From assembly GCF_050624435.1 (NCBI RefSeq), contig NC_134535.1, positions 124,979,731 to 125,043,730 of the forward strand: a stretch of DNA of 64,000 bases, written 5' to 3'. Shown piece by piece: positions 33,288-45,329 of the stretch. Under the pieces are notes generated by a model, which had not been told where the DNA came from, did no database searches, and saw only the letters and a program-made list of their open reading frames with translations. Every line of letters starts with the position of its first letter. Position 1 is the first letter of the stretch. The stretch comes from Tenrec ecaudatus. Lineage: Eukaryota; Chordata; Mammalia; Afrosoricida; Tenrecidae. Both the position numbers and the translations under genes were made by a program.

Positions 33288-34011
33288 CAAGCTGCTTTGC
33301 TAAATGCTTAGAATACACAGTCTTATGTCAATAAGGAGTACAATTTTTCAGTCCTCTTTATCCAGTCTCTTCAAAAGTAAAATTACTGTTTTTAAATTGT
33401 CAGTCATCTTAGCAACAAACACCTTTAGCCTCTATTTATCCTTAATTTCCACCAAATTTCAGGGGGACTTTGTCCTCTAATTTGTTTTGCTCACAATTAT
33501 GTACTTGATTTAAAATAAAAAACAAAATGAAAACCAACTTAATACTGATAAATAATACCTTATATTTGGCATAATTTGTAAAATCACAAACAGTAGAAGG
33601 GAAACAAAATAATTGTTTTATTTATAAAAGCAGTGAAATCTATTTTAAGTTAAGTAAGTATGGCAAAACATAGGATCTACAGATGGGGGAGGTTGGAGAG
33701 CTGAGTTGGGCTACAGTGCACTTGGTTCGTGGAAGGATGAACACATTAGAAATGTCACTCTTAAACTAATTTCTGAGGCTCATATCTTGCTTATATTACA
33801 ATGCTTCCTGTATTGTCTTTCCAAAATAGTCTTGACAGTTGTCATGTACACATATCTTTTAAAGTCTACTAGTATTTTAATTGTCCAAATGATATATCTT
33901 AGTAATGTCTAAGTATGCACATTAAAGCGTTCAGGAAAAAAACGTCAAGTCCATGATGCAAGCCAGTAGAGATACCAGTGAAATCTCAGACAACAATTTT
34001 AACATCGTCCA
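33288..34011. other. Unannotated AT-rich stretch
   Basis: No gene or repeat recognised. It forms the left flank of the hAT element. Confidence 0.5.
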
Positions 34012-34019
34012 TAGTAAAA

Positions 34020-36969
34020 TAAGGTGACCAGACGTCCTGCTTTTGGCAGGGCAGTCTGATTTTTAACAATTTGTCAAAAAATAAAGGATACTTTTGAGAT
34101 GTGATACAAAACAAAACAATTTGTTCCACATCCTGCGGTGTTTTAAAAAAGTCCCAATTTTTGGAAAGAATGCACGACAAGCAAGGGAATGGCGGGAGAA
34201 CGGGAAGGGAATGTTCGGTTTGCGGCTGCCATGTGGCTACTTCGTCAGGATATGAGTTTTATATTATTTTTGTTAATTTTATAATGTTAAACTTTAATCA
34301 TAACAAATAATTGTTGAGAACTGATTATCCAGAAATGCTTATCAAAGTTCATATTGCTGATCAGTTGTTAGAATTCGACCACCATTGTTTGGACTTAATG
34401 AACAATGGCATTTTTTGGCATTGGCAACGACGAAAACATTTTGTAACTGTCTCTCAGACGATACATGTACTGCGTGCTAATACTAGTTAAACAAGTGATG
34501 TCAACAAATCAGCTATTCAGATAATTTAGGAAAGAAATAAATACATAAATTTTCTTGAATTTAGCAGACACCCATAAAAGTCTAGCGCCAGCCTTGAAAG
34601 TGACACTTACAACTTACGTTACGGCAAATTCAGAGAAAAAAATAATACAAGTTAGTATTGTTATTATTTAGAAAGAAATATAAGGTTAAAATTAAAATAA
34701 TTTAAAATATAGTTACTTTATAACAATCAAATTAATTTAATTTATAAACTAACAATAAAATATGTCCATGTAATTATGTAGTTACTTGCTGTGTTTTTAA
34801 GCAATATGTATATAATAATTTATAATATAATTTTAAATTATTCTTTAGATTTTTAACATAATGAGTAAGAAAAGAGGATGAAAATTCAACGATTATCTAA
34901 GAAGTGAATTTCCTTTTATTAAAAAAACCAAAAGTGATTGCATGGTAAAATTTGAGAAATGTAATGGTGAATTTTCTATTTCGCACAGTGAGAAGAATGA
35001 TATTTCAAAGCACTTGGAGACACAGAAACATAAAAGATATTTGAATACTGCTGTATCTTCCTCCAAAATACATGAATTTTTTTTTGGAAAACAACTTATG
35101 GAAACTAAGAAAATAAATTAGCATTAGAAGGACTTACATCTTTTTATGCTATTGATCACAATTATTCCTTCAGATCTATGGACTGTACATCACAAGTTGT
35201 CAAAATATTAATAAAAAAAAATTGCCTGTGCTAGAACAAAATCCGAGGCAATTGTGTATAATGTGCTTTCCCCATATGCATTTTCAGAATTAAACAAAAA
35301 TCTAGAAAAAATTAATTTTATATCCATATATTCTGACGCCATCTAATCATAATGATATAAAGTTATTTTGAACCATTATTAGATTTTTTTAATTTGGAAA
35401 CTGGAATAAAAATTAGAATTTTAGATTTTGTTTCTGTGCCCAGCGAAACTTCTGAAATAATTTTCAGTTCCATCATTAATATTTTGGAAAAAAACAATTT
35501 AAAACATAAAATGATTGCATATTGTGCTGACAACAAGAATGCAAATTTTGGAGGAAAAGCGAGAAGAGGTACAAATAATATTTTTTATAAATTAAACAAA
35601 AACCTTAATCAAAACATTATTGGTGTTGGTTGTACAGCGCACATAATACATAACGCCATTAAAACACCTGCTGAGTTGTTGCCCGTAGATGTGGAAAATA
35701 TTGTTACTAAAATATATTCTTCTTTTATAATATATTCTGTATTCTTATAGATATACACTGTGCGCATTGAAATGCTTAAAGAAGTTTGTGAAACTGCGGA
35801 AGTCGAATATTAGAAAATACTTGGATACAGTAAAACGTGGTTAGCTCTTTTAACAGCTGTCAAAGGAATTTGAAAATATATGATCCTTTGAAACCCTACT
35901 TTCTATCACAGGATAAATGTTCTAGAATTTTAAAAGAGTTTTTTGAAAAAGGATCTTCAAAAATTTGGTTAGAGTTTGTACACAACCAAGCAGCTCTTTT
36001 TCAAAATGCTATAAAACTTATTGAAGGTGACGAAATTTTGGTAATCAAGTAGCAAATTAAGTTAATAATTTAAAATTTCAGTGTCCAGTGTCAAAAACAG
36101 TTAGAAAATAATTTTCTTCCATTAACTCTCCGTAATAGTATAAGCCAGCTAGAAGAACAAGGTGCAATAATTCATGCAGATATCATGAATCATGTTAAAA
36201 AGCTCTATAGTAACTGCATAGATTATTTAGAAGAGTGGACGGTATATTACAATGATATTGAACATTTTCATTGGGTTACATTAAAACTAGGACTTAATTG
36301 GAATAATGTGTGAAAATCATTCAATCATATTACTCAAATTTCCCATATAGTAATATTTCCAAAAATGATCTTTTAAATGAGATATCATTATTCAAAATAT
36401 ATACATTGATAAGGAAAAGGTTAAATCTTGGGCATCAGCAAAAATCACAATAGAGAACAAATGGTTAGACATATTTAATCATTTTGAAACAAATCATGTT
36501 CCATACAATGCACTAAAAATTGTGGAATACGTGCTGTCCTTACCAGGAACTAATGCTGCAACTAAATGTGTTTTTTCTATGGTAAATAAAGTGTGGACAT
36601 CAGAAAAATCACAATTAAGTGTTGAGACTTTGAAAGTCATTTTATGTGTGAAATATAATTTAACAAATTCTTGTGAAAAATTTCATGACCTTTTAAACAA
36701 TGACAGCAATCTACTAAAAAAATCACTCAAATGAGAAATATGCCAAAGAATAAAATAATACTATACATACTTTTTAATGTATTATATTTGTAAATTGTAC
36801 TTATGTTGAAATTGTAAAAAATATATATTACAATACTATTTTTGCGGTCTATGAAAATTTTTGCTGCTCCATATAAGCCAAATTTTTAATCAAGAAGCCC
36901 CCCCGGATCCCCCCACCCCCCCTTGTCTATGGTGTCCCACTTTACCAATGTTAAAATCTGGTCACCTTA
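34020..36969 (+). mobile_element. hAT transposon, 2.95 kb, nearly full length
   Basis: The ends TAAGGTGACCAGA and TCTGGTCACCTTA are perfect 13-bp inverted repeats. TAGTAAAA (34,012-34,019) and TAGTAAAC (36,970-36,977) are the 8-bp target duplication. The length fits an autonomous hAT. Its interior is much more AT-rich than the flanks, while the right end has a C-rich run at 36,898-36,920. It carries a decayed transposase (34,861-36,734) and about 840 bp of non-coding 5' sequence. Confidence 0.9.
34861..36734 (+). pseudogene. hAT transposase remnant
   Basis: ATG 34,861 opens MSKKRG and meets a stop at 34,879. In-frame sequence after it gives a BED-like zinc finger with FEKCNGEFSIS then HLETQKH, the first Cys being replaced. 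The segment at 35,394-35,750 carries YCADNKNANFGGKARRG and GVGCTAHIIHNAIKTPAE, the catalytic-core blocks of hAT enzymes. The segment at 36,522-36,734 carries VLSLPGTNAATKCVFSMVNK, the hATC dimerisation block, and ends at a natural stop. At least three stops or frameshifts separate the pieces, so the enzyme is dead. The type resembles the BED-finger hAT proteins of vertebrates. I cannot place it in a named subfamily. Confidence 0.85.
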
Positions 36970-36977
36970 TAGTAAAC

Positions 36978-37659
36978 CCATGACTTCAAGCAAAATATAC
37001 ACTGCATGATGCCTGCCCCCAGACTATTTCTAAGGCTCACACTTAGTACTTTCTTTCTTACACTTAGTACTTTTTATGGATCCTTCATTGCAATGGTTTA
37101 GAAGTAATGTGACAGTTGTTCTCCAAAGTCTGTTCTTTAGGAATAATTCTTATTGTGTATATATGCTTCATATCTATAGTCATGTTCCTAGACACCCCCA
37201 TCCCCCAGCAGATCCCCTCAAGACCAGTTATGTACTTTATTGAGGTCTGTTTACAACTATTTACAACTCATGGTGACCCTATAGCAAATACTAGCTAATT
37301 GTGAATAGAGAATATGAGCACATACTAAGATGCTCTACCACCACCACTTACGTGGCATATTATCAAGCAATGCAAGTCTTGGAAGATAATATGCATTGTG
37401 ATCAGCAACATCATGATGACAAATCAATTGGATACCAATCTGATATCAATTCTTAATACTCGCCCGTTTTTCGTTCTCCATTTCTCTGCAGTACAGCTGA
37501 CTCTCCAATTCCTCTTCAAGGTGCTGCTTCCTGTAAATTGTAATTTACTAGTTATTTATTCTCGCCATCATGTCAGCACAAGGGCAATGTGATTTAGTTT
37601 CTTGGCCAATGGGCACTCCTGTAAATATCTGTGGAAATTTTGGAACCCAATGTTCAAGA
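36978..37659. other. Unannotated stretch
   Basis: No gene seen. A scrap near 37,255-37,290 ('caactcatggtgaccctatagcaaa') could be a worn AfroSINE tail. Confidence 0.4.
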
Positions 37660-37862
37660 GTCTTGGTGACAGAGAGGGTTACTCATTGAACTGTTACCAG
37701 TAAGATCCATGGTCTGACCCCACCAGCACACTGCTTGGGAAAGGTGAGGCTGTCCATTCCTGCAGAGCCTTAAAGTCTAGGGAACCCAAAGGGGAAGTTC
37801 TACACTGTCCTATAGGATGGCTATGAGTCAGAATCGACTCGATGGCAGTGGGTTTGGATTTC
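37660..37862 (+). mobile_element. AfroSINE
   Basis: The head is at about 37,660. 'gatggctatgagtcagaatcgactcgatggcagtgggtttgga' ends it. The 3' part is close to consensus, so it is among the younger copies here. Confidence 0.9.
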
Positions 37863-38107
37863 AGCTCCATTTTAGGGTACTCAATCAAGCTTCTACTTGT
37901 CGGATAGACCAGTGGGAGGGGTTTTCTCAAGCTAGAGTCCTGGGTAGAGAAATGAGAAAGGCGGTTGAATGTGGGGAGAACAGTGTCTCTGCATTTATGT
38001 CATTGCTCTTTCACCAACTAATGAACCCAGTTTCTCCAACTGCAAATCATCAGGAATTGGAATAAGTGATCTCATGGTGATAAAATGCTGTGATTTAATA
38101 GGCCTCC

Positions 38108-38205
38108 TAATCCTGTAAACAGCAACAGTATCAGAAACCCTGTCCTATAGGGCCACAGTGAATGGGATTGATTTGGTGACAGTGAGTTTCGAGTTTATTT
38201 TGCTA
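38108..38205 (+). mobile_element. AfroSINE fragment
   Basis: 'aatcctgtaaacagcaacagtatcagaaaccctgtcctatagggccacagtg' is the 3' half of an AfroSINE. Confidence 0.6.
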
Positions 38206-38690
38206 TATAAAACTTAAAATATTTGCAGCAAGCTACTCCATCATACATATGCCTCAGCCTCAGCTGTTTCAGTGAGCTGCAGTGAAATTGGAAGTCAAGG
38301 CTCTGCTTAATTAGTTACCAAGTCTGTTTCTTCCAGTATCAGCTTGAATGTTAAGTGTTGAGGATGTGTACTCGAGGTAACTGAGGTGCTAGGCTCGAAG
38401 CACTCCTAGTCTTTCCTGAGTTTCCTAGGAGGAGGACCAACTGTGTCTTAATACTTCCCCAGTCTCCTTTCATTCTGCTACTTTCTGAATTCTTAGCCCC
38501 CATAGCCATCTCTCTCCCCCATCTTCTAGTTCTCTTCTAGTAGGTTCTCACTGGGTTTAAAAAAAAATTAGCTCCAATAAACAATCTTTTCCTAAATAGC
38601 AGGATGCTATTTGGTTATTTACACAAAGAAAAAAAATTTAAAAATAAACCCACACGAACTCTTTTGGAAAGTCAATGGAAATTCTAAGTA
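38206..38690. other. Unannotated stretch upstream of CpG island 1
   Basis: No gene or repeat is identified with confidence. Confidence 0.45.
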
Positions 38691-38699
38691 TCTTCTGTC

Positions 38700-39650
38700 A
38701 AGGGCACTCGGTGGTATTCCTCCTCCTCTTCGAGGATTAAAGCGCCGAGTGAAGTCAGCGGTGAATGAATCAACAATCTCTAATTGGCTCACCCATTTCC
38801 AATTTTCTCCTTTAGAACATCCCCTACGCTGCTCTCATGTGCGGGACAGAGTCCTGGTGCTAGCCATCTCTCTGTCATGGCCAACAGGACCCCTCCGCCT
38901 CAGTGCAGGCTCCTCTGCCCAGGGGTGGGGGACGGGATGAAAGGTCACGGCCTCAGAAAGGCCTTCCCGGAGGGCCGCTCTCCATGCCCTAACTAACGGG
39001 TTTCTCCCGGCGCAGCGTCGCCCTCTTAGCGGTTTGTGCTGTGGATTTTCTTAGGTGCCTGTCTAGACTCCACGCTCCCAGAGGGCAGGGCCTCGGCTGG
39101 CTGACCCCACGGAGATGGCGAGGACGCTCTCCCAGGCCACCTGGCTGCTGGACCGTTTCCTCGGGACCGCCGCAGTCCGTCTAACCTCCGCCATTGCCAC
39201 CCCCCACCCCGCCCCGCCGGCCGACGGGGAGAGCGCAGCGCACCCACCGCTTGGATGGGCGCCTCGGCTCCGACTACCGCCTATCGCTGCGCCACTCGCC
39301 GCTCCGTGGGCTCAGGCCGCCGCGTCCGGAGGGACTGTCCGCCTGTCCGCCGCCGGGGGGAGCAGCCGTTAGGAGCCCTGGCCGCCTCAAAATTCCACGG
39401 ATTCTACCCCCAACGGCCCGTCCGTCCGTTGCTGCGGTTGCACCCCGGGGCTCGGCTCTGCGGGCTCCCTCGGCGACCGACACACGCGCCCACTCGCGGC
39501 CCGGGAGGCAGCCTCGCGCGCGCCTCGGCCGCTCCTCCCGGCTCACCTTCGCGCCGCCGCACGCACGCGGCGCGCCCGCCGGCCGAGAGCGCGGGGGCGT
39601 TTCAAGGGGAAACCGGCTGGGGGCCCACCATCTGCAGGCTGCAGTCAAGG
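38700..39650. promoter_or_regulatory. CpG island 1, probable promoter
   Basis: The stretch is strongly CpG-rich, densest at 39,110-39,610, in an otherwise AT-rich neighbourhood. A splice-donor match on the minus strand, GCGAAG|GTGAGC (intron starts at 39,546 going left), follows a GC-rich would-be exon. This suggests a minus-strand first exon ending at 39,547. An overlapping open frame of about 250 codons on the minus strand (to 40,044) runs through L1 sequence and is probably chance. I cannot name the gene. Confidence that this is a promoter is fair; for strand it is low. Confidence 0.6.
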
Positions 39651-39967
39651 AGGGTGTTAACATTTCTGCTTTAAGAAATAGCTGGGCCCCCTCCCCTCGT
39701 CGTCTCTTGGTCCCCTGGTTAAGTATCCCCGCGAAATCTTGGAGAAGCAGCTCGGAGACCCGGCTGAGAAGACTTGGGCGATTTCTCAGAGTTATTTTGG
39801 GCCTCGGGGCTCTTTTGTAATAAAAAGTGCCAATCTTCATCTTCTGGATGGGACTGGCACAAGTTTCCGGGCTTTTTAAATGGTCCACAGGGGCATTGCC
39901 TGCTTCAAGGAGGATGCTCCAGTGGACAGTAAACACGTGCAAAGGTGCGCAACTGCAGTGGTCCTGA

Positions 39968-40880
39968 GAAAACTTGACATTAAAGCCATAGCACACCACA
40001 CACCCATCAGAATGGCTGAAATGGGGCAGAAAAGAGAATGCCAAACTTGGGGGAGGGGGATAAGACTATCCTGAACTTTTTTTTCTTTTAAATCATTTTA
40101 TTGGAGCTCATACGATTCTCATCATAATCCATCCATCCATCCATTGTGTCAAGAATATATGTACATTTGTTGCCATCATCATTCTCAAAACATTTGCCTT
40201 CTACTTGCGCCCTTAATATCTTCTGCTCATTTCCCCCTCCCTCCCCACTCCCCCTACCTCATGAACCCTTCATCATTCATAAATGATTATTATTTTGTCT
40301 ATCTTGAACTTTTTATATGCTGTTAGCGTGTGTGTATCAGGAATGGGGATAAATTAATCCAACCATTCTAGAAAATAATTTGGCAATATTTATTAAAGCA
40401 GAACATAGGCCTACCGTATGACCCAACAATTCTCTCTTAGTAGTATACTCAACACAAATACATATGTCACCAAAAAAAATAAATACTAGAAGGTTCATAG
40501 CAGCACTATTCATGAAAACTCCACACTGGAAGCAATCCAAATGGCCATGAACATAAGACTGGATTAAATGTATTACAAAGTATATTCACACATGGAATCT
40601 CGTATAGCAATAAGATTGTATTATAGCTTCATGCAACTGGACGGATGACTCATAAAACTGCGTGAAAGAAAACATATGACTTTATATAAAGATAAAAGTG
40701 AGGCAAAACAAATCCATTGTGTTAAACATCTCGATGTGGTTTCCCGTTGGAGGATTGCGAGTGGGAGGGGAATACACGAACATCTGAAATCTGCTCTGTG
40801 GCTTGATTTAGGTCTTGATGGATTTGTAAAGAGCATCACCACACGACATTTTTCTATGTCTTACTTTAAAAGGTTTTTTT
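39968..40880 (+). mobile_element. Old L1 LINE, ORF2 3' part
   Basis: Plus-strand blocks include 'cccatcagaatggctgaaatggg', 'cctaccgtatgacccaacaattct', 'agcagcactattcatgaaaactcc' and 'caatccaaatggccatgaacataag'. These occur in the order found near the end of L1 ORF2. A T-repeat interrupts at 40,081-40,299. Confidence 0.8.
40081..40299 (-). mobile_element. T-repeat copy, 3' ~220 bp, inside L1
   Basis: It starts with a T run and AAATCATTTTATTGGAGCTC and ends at 'aatgattattattttgtc'. It is flanked by TATCCTGAACTTTT (40,067-40,080) and TATCTTGAACTTTT (40,300-40,313), a 14-bp target duplication with one mismatch. It carries a (CCAT)n run near 40,130. Confidence 0.95.
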
Positions 40881-41665
40881 TTTAAATGTCTGAAGTATTA
40901 GTTTGTCCAAGTTCATCTTAATTCAGGGTACATGAATTTTACAATTACTATATACAAGGCACTGTGGAAGCCCAGAAAGACATCTTTGCCTGTAGGGATT
41001 CGCAAGCTAATAGACACAAATGTAAAAGTCATTGCTTGAGAATATTCCCTGATACTATACTAATTGTTCTGGGAGACCAAAATACTTTTCCATGGGAAAA
41101 AGTGGGGTGGGGGAATATTTATCCAGGCAGAACAGATTTTTAAGATGGTCCTAAGGTTTGGGGGGGCAGGAAAGCAACTGTTTGCCAAGGACTGAGGGTT
41201 TCCCCGGGGTGCTGGACTTCTGTACTAGATCTAGGATAGTTGTGGGGCACCTGAGAACTGATGACTGTAGGAGGAACTGAGCCCGATGAGTCTTCACATC
41301 TGCTAACGTATCCATCACAGAATCTAGCTCAGTAAGTTCAGTGAAGCTTTCTTGAAATAGAGGAAAAAGTAATCGAATCAAAAGCATGTATCCAGGTAAT
41401 GTTAGTGCAACTGCTCTGATGTGTCCAGGGGCTCTTGGTCACTTGAAACGAAGAAAGGACTCACAGGTCACAAATGACAAGCAGAAAGCGAGTTTACTTG
41501 GAAAGAAAAGAAAAGCTCCTGACGCAGCTCAAGTGACTTGCAGCTGAATGAACTCTCTAGGGGTTTTATGCCAGGTGTGAGGTACTTGGCCTGTCTGTCT
41601 CTCCAGGTTATGAATGGATCGATCTCAGGTCTGGTCCTATTTCTCAGGTCCAGTCATAGGCCTGG
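40881..41665. other. Unannotated stretch
   Basis: No gene seen. 40,935-41,030 vaguely resembles an old MER/L2-like repeat, and 41,430-41,660 is unplaced. Confidence 0.4.
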
Positions 41666-41666
41666 T

Positions 41667-42177
41667 GTGTTAGTCTGGGTTGACTAGAAAAACAAATTCA
41701 TAGATGCTTAAGTGTGTATAAGAAAGAGCTTTATATATATAAAAAGCAATTGTTTATTAAGAAAACATCCCAGCCCAACCAGATCAATCCATAAGTCTGA
41801 TATTAACTCATATGTCTGATACCAGTCTATAAATTCCTCTTCAGACTCACGCAAAATACGCAATGACACCGAATGAAGGAAGATCACCGAATGAAGGCCA
41901 GTGGCTGGAAAGTCTTATGGATCCAGTGGCAGTGGAAGCATCCCAGTGCTACCGTGGCAGGGGTCCCCATGTGCCCCTCCAGCTCCAGGACTCTAGCAGA
42001 GTGCCATGTGACTTATCAGCAGGATGATGAAGCAGAGAGAGTGTATCTGGCCTCCAGTGAGCTCTTTTATCTCCTCGATTCCAAATGAGCTCATCAAGCT
42101 GTGATGTGATTCACAGGCTAGCCTCCACCCTTCACAAGTTGACAGATTATGCAGCTGCCACCCACGGCCATGCTCTC
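41667..42177 (-). mobile_element. MaLR/MLT-like solo LTR
   Basis: On the plus strand it opens with TGTGTTAGTCTGGGTTGACT, the reversed end of a MaLR-type LTR. The same family, in plus orientation, lies at 46.9-49.3, 50.1 and 52.0 kb. It is a fossil without internal viral genes beside it. Confidence 0.6.
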
Positions 42178-42636
42178 CTATTGGCCAGGCTTGCACCAGT
42201 GTGGACAGAGAAGTAAGCATGCAATGGGTGCAAAAGGAGTTTGGGGTTTACTGACTTTGGAGTTTAAAATCAGCCTAGGGGTCTGATTCCTACTGGCTTT
42301 CCATTTAAATTGTTCTGGGCTGTTGAAATCAAACAGACATCCTGCTGTTGCCAATGCTTCCCATTGCTGGGCCTCTTTTCCCTCAGTCTGCCTGCCGGCT
42401 CTCTCTCTCCCATCTCTCAGTGTCAGTTGGTTTTTGCTGCTGTGGTTTGTTTTTTTAATATGAGCAGTGGAACTAAATGAAGAAGAATTCAGCAACAGAA
42501 TTGGAGAAAGGCTCACCAACAACCTGTACTATTTACTTATTCATTTATTGGTTGACTTCCCTTTTTATGATATTGTGTGGCATCCTTGAATGGATCTGCT
42601 ATGATGGGTCCCTTTTCTCTCTCTCTCTTTCTTTTT
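42178..42636. other. Unannotated stretch
   Basis: A CT-rich segment lies at 42,395-42,415 and another at 42,612-42,632. No gene found. Confidence 0.45.
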
Positions 42637-44790
42637 GTACATCATTGCCCTCATTATTCTCAAAATATTTGCTCTCCACTTAAGCCTCTTGCATCAGGTC
42701 CTCATTTTTCCCCTCCCTCCCTGCTTCCCCCTCCTTCATGAACTCTTGATAATTTATACATTATTATTTTGTCATATCTTGACCTGTCCAACATCTCTCT
42801 TAACCCACTTTTTTGTTGTCTGTCCCCAAGGAGGAGGTCACACGTAGATCCTTGTAATCGGTCCCCCCTTTTCAGCCCACCTGCCCTCCACCCTCCTAGT
42901 ATCATCACTCACACCACTAGTCCTGAAGGGATCATCTGCCCTGGATTCCCTGTGTTTCCAGCTCCTATCTGTACCAGTGTACAACCTCTGGTCTAGCCAG
43001 ACTTGCAAGGTAGAATTCGGATCATGATAGTGAGGGGAGCGGGGAGGAAGCATTTTGGAACTAGAGGAAAGTTGTATTTTTCATCGTTGCTACATCACAC
43101 CCTGACTGGCTCCTCTCGTCCTGAAAACCCTTCTGTAAGGGGATGTCCAGTGGCCTACAAATGGGTTTTGGGTCTCCACTCCATATTCCCCCTCTCATTC
43201 ACTATAAGATTTTTTGTTCTGATGATGCCTGATACCTGATCCCTTCGACACCTCGTGAAAGCACAGGCTGGTGTGTTTCTTCCATGTGGACTTTGATGCT
43301 TCTCAGCTAGATGGCTGCTTGTTTAGCTCCAAGCCTTTAAGACCCCAGACACTATATCTTTTGATAGCCGGGCACCATCAGCTTTCTTTGCCACATTTGC
43401 TTATCCACCCTCTTTGGCGTCAGCGATCGTATAATGGAGGTGAGCACACAATGATATGATTTTCTGTTCTTTGATGCCTGATAACTGATCCCTTTGGCAC
43501 CTCATGATCACACAGGCTGGTGTGTTCTTCCATGTGGGCTTTGTTGCTTCTAAGCTAGATGGCCGCTTATTTACCTTCAAGTCATTAAGACCCCAGATGC
43601 TATATCTTTTGATAGCCAGGCATCATCAGCTTTCTTCACCACATTTGCTTATTCACCCGCTTTGGCTTCAGCAGTTCTGTAGGGAAGGTGAGCATCATAG
43701 AATGCCAATTTAATAGAAGAAAATATTCTTGCATTGAGGGAGCACTTGAGTGGAGGCCCAATGTCTTTCTGCTACCTTAGTACTAAACCTATAAATATAT
43801 GCACATAAATATATTTCTCCGTCCTCATATATAAATATATTTGCATATGTACATGTGTTTATCTAGACCTCTACAAATGCCCTTTGCCTCCCAGCTCTTT
43901 CCTCTATTTCCCTTGACTTTCCTCCTGTCCCACTATCATGCTCAATCCCCACCAGGGTTTCAGCAATTCCTCTTGGCTACCCTTGATCATGCCCTACCAG
44001 GCCTCCCACACCCACCTCACTACCGATTTGGATCACTTGTTGTTCCTTTGTACCTGGGTTTGTTAACACCACTACCTTTCCCCCCACCTCCCCTTCTCCC
44101 ATGTCCCCTCAAAAGTGTTGGTCTCATTTTTTTCTCCTCCAGATTGTTCATCCAGCCTATCTTATTTAGATAGATCTGAATAGAGATTAACTTGCGCAAA
44201 AACAAGACAGAGCAAAACCAAGCAACAATATACAACAAAACAACAACAACATATCCATGACAAAAAACAAACAAACACAATAAGAAAGAAAAGCTTGTAG
44301 TAAGTTCAAGAATTTTTTGTTGCCTTTTAGGAGTGTATTCCAGTCCAGTCTGTTGGGGCACCATGCCCTGGCCATAAAGTCCACCTTCAGCTTTCCCTGT
44401 GGACCTCGCCACTCCTTCCATTGCTGTTCTGTTGCACCCCTTAGTGTTTTGCCTTGGTGTGGCAATTCCCACACTGTCTCCAGTGCTGTCCCCCACGGGA
44501 CCATGCGTCAGTGAGGGCTGTCATGTCTCATAGTGGGGCTGGCCATGTGGTCCTTTCTGTGCATTGGCTGCTCTAATTGGGAACATCATCCTCACGGCCT
44601 GGTGGGCCAGGATGTGCTCCACTCTCTCCTCCTCCCCCTTCATCTACTCCCGTGTGCTCTGATCAGATATGTTCCTCTTCCAGAGCTACAGATTCAATGC
44701 CATCCTTTGAAATAAATTCTTCTGGGGGAGGGACAGGTGTCCACTTAGTATTTGGGATTGGGGCCAGCCCCCCAAAAACCTGTGATATTT
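42637..44790 (-). mobile_element. T-repeat, longest copy (~2.15 kb)
   Basis: Reading the minus strand from 44,790, this copy has the 5' block with CCCCAATCCCAAATACTAAG, the CATATCTGATCAGAGCACAC block, ACAGACTGGACTGGAATACA, the A/T-rich tract, and the 'ggctggatgaacaatctggagg' block. The ~245-bp module is then present twice (about 43,200-43,446 and 43,447-43,695). The 3' region follows. The terminal poly(A) end is missing and sequence starts at 42,637. Short frames of up to about 158 codons exist on both strands but none is shared with other copies. It is the most complete view of the family in this window. Confidence 0.85.
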
Positions 44791-44894
44791 AGATAACATC
44801 ACTTTGTTTGCTAAAAGTAGACCAAAGACTACATTCTTCGACATGGAGTCCACTTAAACATGACAGAATTAAAACCTCACAATCACTCTACTTT

Positions 44895-45290
44895 AGGCTA
44901 GGCTCTCTAGCAAAGCAGCCAGTACATTCCAGTGTTTATATCAAGGAAGTGGCTCGCACAGTTGTAGAGGCTGACAAATCCCAAGTCCATGAGTTAGATG
45001 CTACCCTGGAGATGTCTCCTGATTCATGAACTGCAGGGGCAGATCAGCCATCAGGCTTCTGGTTGCAGAGGCTAATGAATCCCAATGTGACAGGTAAGTT
45101 GGCAGACTGTTGCTGACTCCCAATATCTGGCAACTGGCTCAAGTTCAAATAACGAGGTCGGATGAATAACTTGGAGTAGGATCCAGACTCAGCAAAAAGC
45201 AACCAAGCTTTTCCATAGCATCCACTTATATTGGAAGCAGGCTTCCTGAGGTGAACTCATCATGGGGGTGGGGGTGGGGGATTACTATGT
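44895..45290 (-). mobile_element. MaLR-like LTR (MST/THE1-like)
   Basis: 'ctctctagcaaagcagccag', 'tatcaaggaagtggctcgcacagttgtagaggctgac' and 'aagtccatgag' follow the order of reversed MST/MLT1-type LTRs. It is a fossil, broken. Confidence 0.5.
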
Positions 45291-45329
45291 CATAAGTGCC
45301 AGAGCACTGAGACTCTTGGTTCTGCCAGG

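Noticed and set aside
39274-40044. A 256-codon open frame on the minus strand over CpG island 1
   Set aside because: Its start lies in L1-derived sequence. The rest is Arg/Pro/Gly-rich translation of a GC-rich island, where long chance frames are common.
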